This document shows positions 7,533 through 10,644 of a DNA stretch of 10,644 nt, piece after piece. Source of the stretch: Deltaproteobacteria bacterium (GTDB lineage Bacteria > Desulfobacterota > JADFXK01); contig JADFYA010000096.1 in the NCBI GenBank assembly GCA_015233285.1, positions 1 through 10,644 on the forward strand, given 5' to 3'. Both the position numbers and the translations under genes were made by a program. Positions within the stretch are counted from its first letter, which is position 1, and every line of letters begins with the position of its first letter. Under the pieces are notes generated by a model. The model made no database searches. It was given only the letters and a program-made list of their open reading frames with translations, and was not told where the DNA came from.

Positions 7533-7536
7533 AGTC

Positions 7537-7803
7537 ATGCAAGGGAAAAAACTGTATGTCGGCAATCTCAGTTACTCCGTGAGCAAGGAACAGTTGGAGG
7601 AGCTTTTCGGCCAATATGGCGAAGTCAGTCTGGTTAATGTAATTGACGGAAAGGGATTCGCTTTTGTGGAAATGGCCAGCCGCAGCGGTGCGGAAGAGGC
7701 TAAAGCTCATTTGAACGGACAAGATCTGGGTGGTCGGGCCTTGAAAATAGACGAAGCCCGCCCGCCCAAGAAGCGGCCCTCCGGAGGTTTTGGTCGAAGA
7801 TAG
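7537..7803 (+). CDS. Small RRM-domain RNA-binding protein
   Basis: An 88-residue protein made of a single RNA recognition motif. RNP2 is LYVGNL (6-11) and RNP1 is KGFAFVEM (39-46), whose aromatic residues stack on single-stranded RNA. The beta2-beta3 loop is short (VNVIDGKG). Residues 74-88 form a basic Pro/Arg/Gly tail (RPPKKRPSGGFGRR) like that of the glycine-rich bacterial and cyanobacterial RRM proteins, where such tails help bind RNA. Its likely role is RNA chaperoning or post-transcriptional control in the cytoplasm; in cyanobacteria related proteins are cold-induced. The leader is long and the ribosome site strong, consistent with leader-based control, but no specific element is identified. 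It is followed by 146 bp before the Mrp-type gene. Confidence 0.93.
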   Translation: MQGKKLYVGNLSYSVSKEQLEELFGQYGEVSLVNVIDGKGFAFVEMASRSGAEEAKAHLNGQDLGGRALKIDEARPPKKRPSGGFGRR

Positions 7804-7809
7804 GCGGCC

Positions 7810-7860
7810 CGGGGGGATTCCGACCCCGACGCAATACCATCGAGCGACGAGCATCGATGG
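7810..7860 (+). terminator. Paired hairpins after the RRM gene
   Basis: CGGGG/CCCCG (7810-7814/7824-7828) and CCATCGA/TCGATGG (7837-7843/7854-7860) are two short perfect stems directly after the RRM stop codon. A T6 run appears only about 23 nt later. Transcript ending here is plausible but not a textbook intrinsic terminator. Confidence 0.3.
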
Positions 7861-7949
7861 AATTGTAGGTGAATAAGAAGTATTTTTTCCCCCATAACCG
7901 GCAATATGTCACCCGCAACTCGGAAATGCGATAATTCATGGCATGACGT

Positions 7950-8810
7950 ATGAACTCAAATGATCACACCAATAAGAATACCTGCGGCGCCGTGAAGATG
8001 GCCAAGACAATGCAAGATCAGGCCATCCATAATGTTATAAGCCGGATTAAACATAAGCTTCTAGTTATGAGCGGTAAAGGCGGCGTCGGCAAGAGCACCA
8101 TGGCCGTTAACCTGGCGGTGGCTATGGCTCGCAAGGGCTATGCCGTCGGCCTGATGGACGTCGATATGCACGGCCCGGATATTCCCCGGATGCTGGGTTT
8201 GAAGGAATCCGCTCAAATTAATCCTGACCGGACCATTGACCCCGTGGTCTACGGTGACAAGTTGAAGGTCTTGTCGGTGGAAAGCATCTTGCGGGAAAAA
8301 GACGCCGCGGTGATTTGGCGGGGACCGCTCAGGGCGGCCACGATTCGGCAGTTTATTACAGATGTTAATTGGGGCGAGATTGATTTTTTGATCATCGACG
8401 CCCCACCTGGAACCGGCGACGAACCTCTGACCGTGGCCAAGGCCATTGAAGATGTCTGGGGGGTTATAGTGACCACTCCCCAGGAAATCTCCCTGGCGGA
8501 CGTGCGTAAGTCCATCCGTTTTTGTCGTCAGATAGACATGCGGATTTTGGGGATCATCGAAAACATGAGCGGACTGATCTGCCCTCATTGCCAGGGGACC
8601 ATTGATCTGTTTAAGGTCGGAGGCGGCCGCCGGGTGGCCCAGGAATCAGATATCCCGTTCTTGGGGGCTATCCCGCTGGATCCAAACCTGACCCAGGCCG
8701 CAGACCTGGGGTCTCCGTATCTGAATGACGCGGCCGCGACTCCGGCTTCCAAAGCCTTTGCCGAGATAGTCGCCAACATTTCCAATCGATTAGGCTTAAC
8801 TAACGAATAA
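7950..8810 (+). CDS. Mrp/NBP35-family P-loop ATPase (Fe-S cluster carrier)
   Basis: A 286-residue protein of the Mrp/ApbC/NBP35 branch of the MinD-like ATPases. These bind Fe-S clusters and deliver them to target apoproteins. The deviant Walker A is GKGGVGKST (42-50), the Walker A' region is DVDMHGPDIPR (70-80), and the switch/Walker B is LIIDAPPGTGDE (147-158). ENMSG leads into C211-P-H-C214, the C-x-x-C that in this family bridges a 4Fe-4S cluster between two subunits. The N-terminal MIP18/DUF59 domain of longer Mrp proteins is missing, as in NBP35-type and many anaerobe versions, and only a short N-terminal extension with C12 precedes the ATPase. No clear ribosome site is seen before the ATG; an in-frame ATG at 7998 is an alternative. 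A strong hairpin lies 23 nt past the stop. Confidence 0.92.
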   Translation: MNSNDHTNKNTCGAVKMAKTMQDQAIHNVISRIKHKLLVMSGKGGVGKSTMAVNLAVAMARKGYAVGLMDVDMHGPDIPRMLGLKESAQINPDRTIDPVVYGDKLKVLSVESILREKDAAVIWRGPLRAATIRQFITDVNWGEIDFLIIDAPPGTGDEPLTVAKAIEDVWGVIVTTPQEISLADVRKSIRFCRQIDMRILGIIENMSGLICPHCQGTIDLFKVGGGRRVAQESDIPFLGAIPLDPNLTQAADLGSPYLNDAAATPASKAFAEIVANISNRLGLTNE

Positions 8811-8833
8811 CCCGTAAGCAATTTTCCGACATT

Positions 8834-8864
8834 GACTCTGTCTGGATCGTTTCCAGGCAGGGTC
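8834..8864 (+). terminator. Strong hairpin after the Mrp-type gene
   Basis: GACTCTGTCTGGA (8834-8846) pairs along its full 13 bases with TCCAGGCAGGGTC (8852-8864), with two G-U wobbles and a 5-nt loop. It begins 23 nt after the stop codon. The downstream tract is only moderately T-rich, so termination may be partial. Confidence 0.5.
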
Positions 8865-8901
8865 GAATGCGATCTTATTCTACGCCCCCGGCTGCTTCAG
8901 G

Positions 8902-8933
8902 CCCAGGCCCTTTAAACTGGGGTTTTTTATTTT
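8902..8933 (+). terminator. Terminator-like stem with T-tract before the kinase gene
   Basis: CCCAG (8902-8906) pairs with CTGGG (8917-8921) over a 10-nt loop and is followed by GTTTTTTATTTT. The stem is short but the T-tract is good. It lies inside the longest open frame of the kinase, arguing that this part is not translated. Confidence 0.4.
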
Positions 8934-8959
8934 CAAAACCTTTGGAAGGGACATGTTCT

Positions 8960-10273
8960 TTGCCGCAACCGATTGATAAAATCGAAAATATAGGCCGCTA
9001 CAAAATTATTTCCCGGCTGGGGGAAGGGGGCATGGGGGTCGTATTTAAGGCTGTGGACCCCATCATCGACCGGGTTGTAGCCATCAAAGTGGCTAAAAAG
9101 TTTATGGGCAAGGGCCAGTCCGAATCTTTGGCTGCCGCGGATAAAAACCGGTTCTTGAGTGAGGCCAGAACCGCCGGGAGCCTGGTTCATCCCAACATAG
9201 TCTTAACCTATGATGCTGGAATAGAAAACGGCCAGGTTTACATTGCTCAGGAATATGTGGATGGCGAGACTCTGGCTGTGAACATTCGGGAAGGCCGGCT
9301 TCTGCCGATCAAAAAATCTTTGGAGATAATTTACAACACTTGCTACGCCCTGGACTACATCCATCAAAAAGGTCTGGTTCATCGTGATATTAAACCCTCA
9401 AACATCATGGTCAACCAATTAGGCCAGGTGAAGTTGATGGATTTTGGGTTGGCCGGTGACCTGGAGGCCATGCTCAAGGGCGTGGAACGAAAGGAAATCG
9501 TCGGGACTGTCGGTTATATGTCGCCCGAACAGACAGCGGGGGAGATGCTCGATGCCCGGTCCGATATCTTTTCCCTGGGTCTGGTTTTATACGAGCTTCT
9601 GACCGGTCAAAAGGCTTTTAAAGGGGAGACCCCATATCAAATGATGTATCAGATTGTTTATGGTGACTTTACCCCGATTGAAACCTATCTTCCTGATATT
9701 CTTCTAAACTTGAAGGGGATCATCCAAACCTGCCTGTGCCGGGAGAAGGAATTTCGTTATCCCAGCGCCGGAGATTTGGCCGAAGATTTGCTCCCGATTA
9801 TCCGGGGGAGTGATTCAGCCGTCTTCGACAAGCGGGATCAAGAAAAACTGGAGCTTCTGAAGCGGCTGGATTTCTTTAAGCATTTCCAATACTCCGATCT
9901 CCAAGAGGTCCTCAAGATCTCCACCTTCCATACCTATAAAAAAGGTGAAGTCATTGCCGAAGAGGCCATAGTCGATAATAATTTCTATCTTATCGTCAGC
10001 GGCCGGGCCAAGGTGGTCACTGATTCAGAAGAAAAGAATCTGATTCCGGGTGAGGTTTTTGGGGAATCGGCGGCTCTGACGAATATGAAACGTGTTTCCA
10101 AGGTCGTGGCCCAAACGGAGACTGTGGCCGTAGTAATCAATGCCAGCTTGTTTGTTAATGCCTCTGAACCGATCCAGTTAAAGTTTTATAAAGAATTCTA
10201 TATGACCATGTTTTCCCGCTTAGTCGATGTAAATCTCCGCCTGATTCAGACAACCATTAGCAACCGCAAATGA
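8960..10273 (+). CDS. Hanks-type Ser/Thr protein kinase fused to a cyclic-nucleotide-binding domain
   Basis: Residue numbers count from the upstream ATG at 8867 (468 aa); from the preferred TTG at 8960 the product has 437. The N-terminal kinase domain (about 45-310) has GEGGMG (52-57), ATP-binding K74 in VAIK, catalytic HRDIKPSN (172-179), DFG (192-194) and the MSPEQ activation-loop end (218-222), so it should be active. Residues about 333-430 form a CRP-like cNMP-binding domain with GEVFGESAAL (395-404) and R409, matching the phosphate cassette's Glu and Arg. A helical tail follows to 468. No membrane segment or PASTA repeats are present, so it is soluble. It probably phosphorylates Ser/Thr targets under control of a bound nucleotide or similar ligand; the ligand is inferred only. 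GGAAGGG lies nine bases before TTG 8960, while ATG 8867 has no ribosome site and abuts a hairpin. The heptamer repeats begin one base after the stop codon. Confidence 0.9.
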   Translation: MPQPIDKIENIGRYKIISRLGEGGMGVVFKAVDPIIDRVVAIKVAKKFMGKGQSESLAAADKNRFLSEARTAGSLVHPNIVLTYDAGIENGQVYIAQEYVDGETLAVNIREGRLLPIKKSLEIIYNTCYALDYIHQKGLVHRDIKPSNIMVNQLGQVKLMDFGLAGDLEAMLKGVERKEIVGTVGYMSPEQTAGEMLDARSDIFSLGLVLYELLTGQKAFKGETPYQMMYQIVYGDFTPIETYLPDILLNLKGIIQTCLCREKEFRYPSAGDLAEDLLPIIRGSDSAVFDKRDQEKLELLKRLDFFKHFQYSDLQEVLKISTFHTYKKGEVIAEEAIVDNNFYLIVSGRAKVVTDSEEKNLIPGEVFGESAALTNMKRVSKVVAQTETVAVVINASLFVNASEPIQLKFYKEFYMTMFSRLVDVNLRLIQTTISNRK

Positions 10274-10279
10274 GTTCGG

Positions 10280-10307
10280 GTTGCGTGTTTCGGGTTGCGT
10301 GTTGCGG
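10280..10307. repeat. Heptamer array, four GTTNCGN units, next to the kinase stop codon
   Basis: GTTGCGT, GTTTCGG, GTTGCGT and GTTGCGG run from 10280 to 10307, preceded by a 6-base remnant GTTCGG (10274-10279) directly after the TGA. GTTATGG variants follow at 10309-10321. Confidence 0.8.
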
Positions 10308-10402
10308 GGTTATGGTTATGCGTCACACGATGCGTCTGATGCTGTGCTTTTATTTGTCTTCCGGCCTGCTACCTTCTGGATTATTCATAACTATCATAAT
10401 TT

Positions 10403-10451
10403 CCGTAACCCGTAACCCGTAACCCGTAACCCGTAACCCGTAACCCGTAAC
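10403..10451. repeat. Perfect heptamer tandem repeat (CCGTAAC) x7
   Basis: Seven identical 7-bp units with no substitutions, inverted in orientation relative to the arrays at 6910 and 10280 (the complement is GTTACGG). Lack of divergence suggests recent expansion or active slippage. Confidence 0.95.
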
Positions 10452-10494
10452 CCAATGTCATTAAGTTAAGATTTCCGGTTTGGTTTTCGCATCA

Positions 10495-10522
10495 CCCAGG
10501 GTGGCGCTTCGCTGACCCTGGG
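10495..10522 (+). terminator. REP-like palindrome, possible terminator
   Basis: CCCAGGGT (10495-10502) pairs perfectly with ACCCTGGG (10515-10522). The 12-nt loop has its own GCG/CGC mini-stem. Five T's follow from 10531 after an eight-base gap. It could end the kinase transcript, but it lies 220 bp past the stop codon and resembles a dispersed palindromic repeat. Confidence 0.45.
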
Positions 10523-10612
10523 CTAGATTGTTTTTCCCCTCGTATATTGAAGACGCCCCCCCCTCTTCTTTCTCGCCCCATGCCGCCGGGCCTGTTGAGT
10601 GGGTGGGATCGG

Positions 10613-10644
10613 CTATATGGGCTCCGCATGCGGAGCCCATATAG
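10613..10644. repeat. Perfect 32-bp palindrome at the window's last base
   Basis: CTATATGGGCTCCGCA (10613-10628) is followed directly by its exact reverse complement (10629-10644) with no spacer. The symmetry ends where the sequence ends. Confidence 0.95.

Larger units (their letters stand above)
6885..7536. other. Long divergent intergenic region
   Basis: About 650 bp separates the minus-strand beta-oxidation gene from the plus-strand RRM gene. It holds the heptamer array (6910-6958) and an inverted repeat TAGTCTGGATAGG (6997-7009) against CCTATCAGACTA (7060-7071) with one bulged base. There is also a T9 run near 7090 and a GC stem TCGCGC/GCGCGA (7372-7377/7383-7388) with loop TAAAG. No frame in it shows a recognisable protein. 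Promoters for both flanking genes are expected here. Confidence 0.6.
10274..10644. other. Repeat-rich non-coding end region
   Basis: This 371-bp stretch after the kinase gene has no convincing gene. It contains heptamer units in both orientations, a strong palindrome and a perfect terminal palindrome, each listed separately. Between the heptamer arrays (10309-10402) there is unremarkable sequence with ATGCGTC repeated at 10319 and 10330. Confidence 0.6.

Noticed and set aside
7913..7919. Heptamer unit CCGCAAC upstream of the Mrp-type gene
   Set aside because: A single unit is not distinguishable from chance and does not form an array.
8061..8588. Minus-strand frame of 175 codons inside the Mrp-type gene
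   Set aside because: It is antisense to conserved P-loop motifs, has no recognisable domain, and arises from codon bias.
10403..10451. CRISPR-like array
   Set aside because: Units are 7 bp and contiguous with no spacers; it is a simple tandem repeat.

Overview
The window looks like chromosomal DNA from an uncultured anaerobic bacterium, most probably of the Desulfobacterota (old Deltaproteobacteria). The basis is indirect: a cobalamin-dependent class II ribonucleotide reductase, a dehydrogenase-first beta-oxidation fusion, a Hanks-type kinase with a cyclic-nucleotide-binding tail, a short Mrp/NBP35-type ATPase, and many short heptamer and palindromic repeats between genes. No rRNA, tRNA, CRISPR array or transposase gene is visible. 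Taxonomy is inference from gene content, not a search result.

Layout. Positions 1-236 hold AT-rich DNA with a likely leftward promoter/operator serving a gene outside the window. On the minus strand follow a DUF72 protein (237-977), a small secreted cysteine-containing protein of unknown function (1032-1379), class II ribonucleotide reductase nrdJ (1702-3888), an ogt-type alkyltransferase (3881-4477, overlapping nrdJ by 8 bp and transcribed first), and a 3-hydroxyacyl-CoA dehydrogenase/enoyl-CoA hydratase fusion (4833-6881). On the plus strand follow a small RRM RNA-binding protein (7537-7803), an Mrp-family ATPase (7950-8810) and a Ser/Thr kinase-cNMP-binding fusion (probable start 8960, end 10273). 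A divergent intergenic region of about 650 bp (6885-7536) separates the two strands' gene sets.

How the genes relate. ogt and nrdJ form a clear two-gene unit joining DNA alkyl repair with dNTP supply. The beta-oxidation fusion, the Mrp ATPase and the kinase look like separate housekeeping or regulatory units. No multi-gene defence or biosynthetic system is evident.

The most unusual content is non-coding. (1) A 184-bp MITE-like element at 1421-1604 has perfect 17-bp terminal inverted repeats, a direct target duplication, and a second nested inverted repeat. (2) Three heptanucleotide arrays of seven units each (49 bp) sit against gene boundaries, and one of them encodes the C-terminal tail of Ogt and reaches the nrdJ start codon. 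(3) A strong terminator-like palindrome lies at 10495-10522. (4) A perfect 32-bp palindrome ends exactly at the last base of the window, which may be an assembly artefact or a real foldback end.
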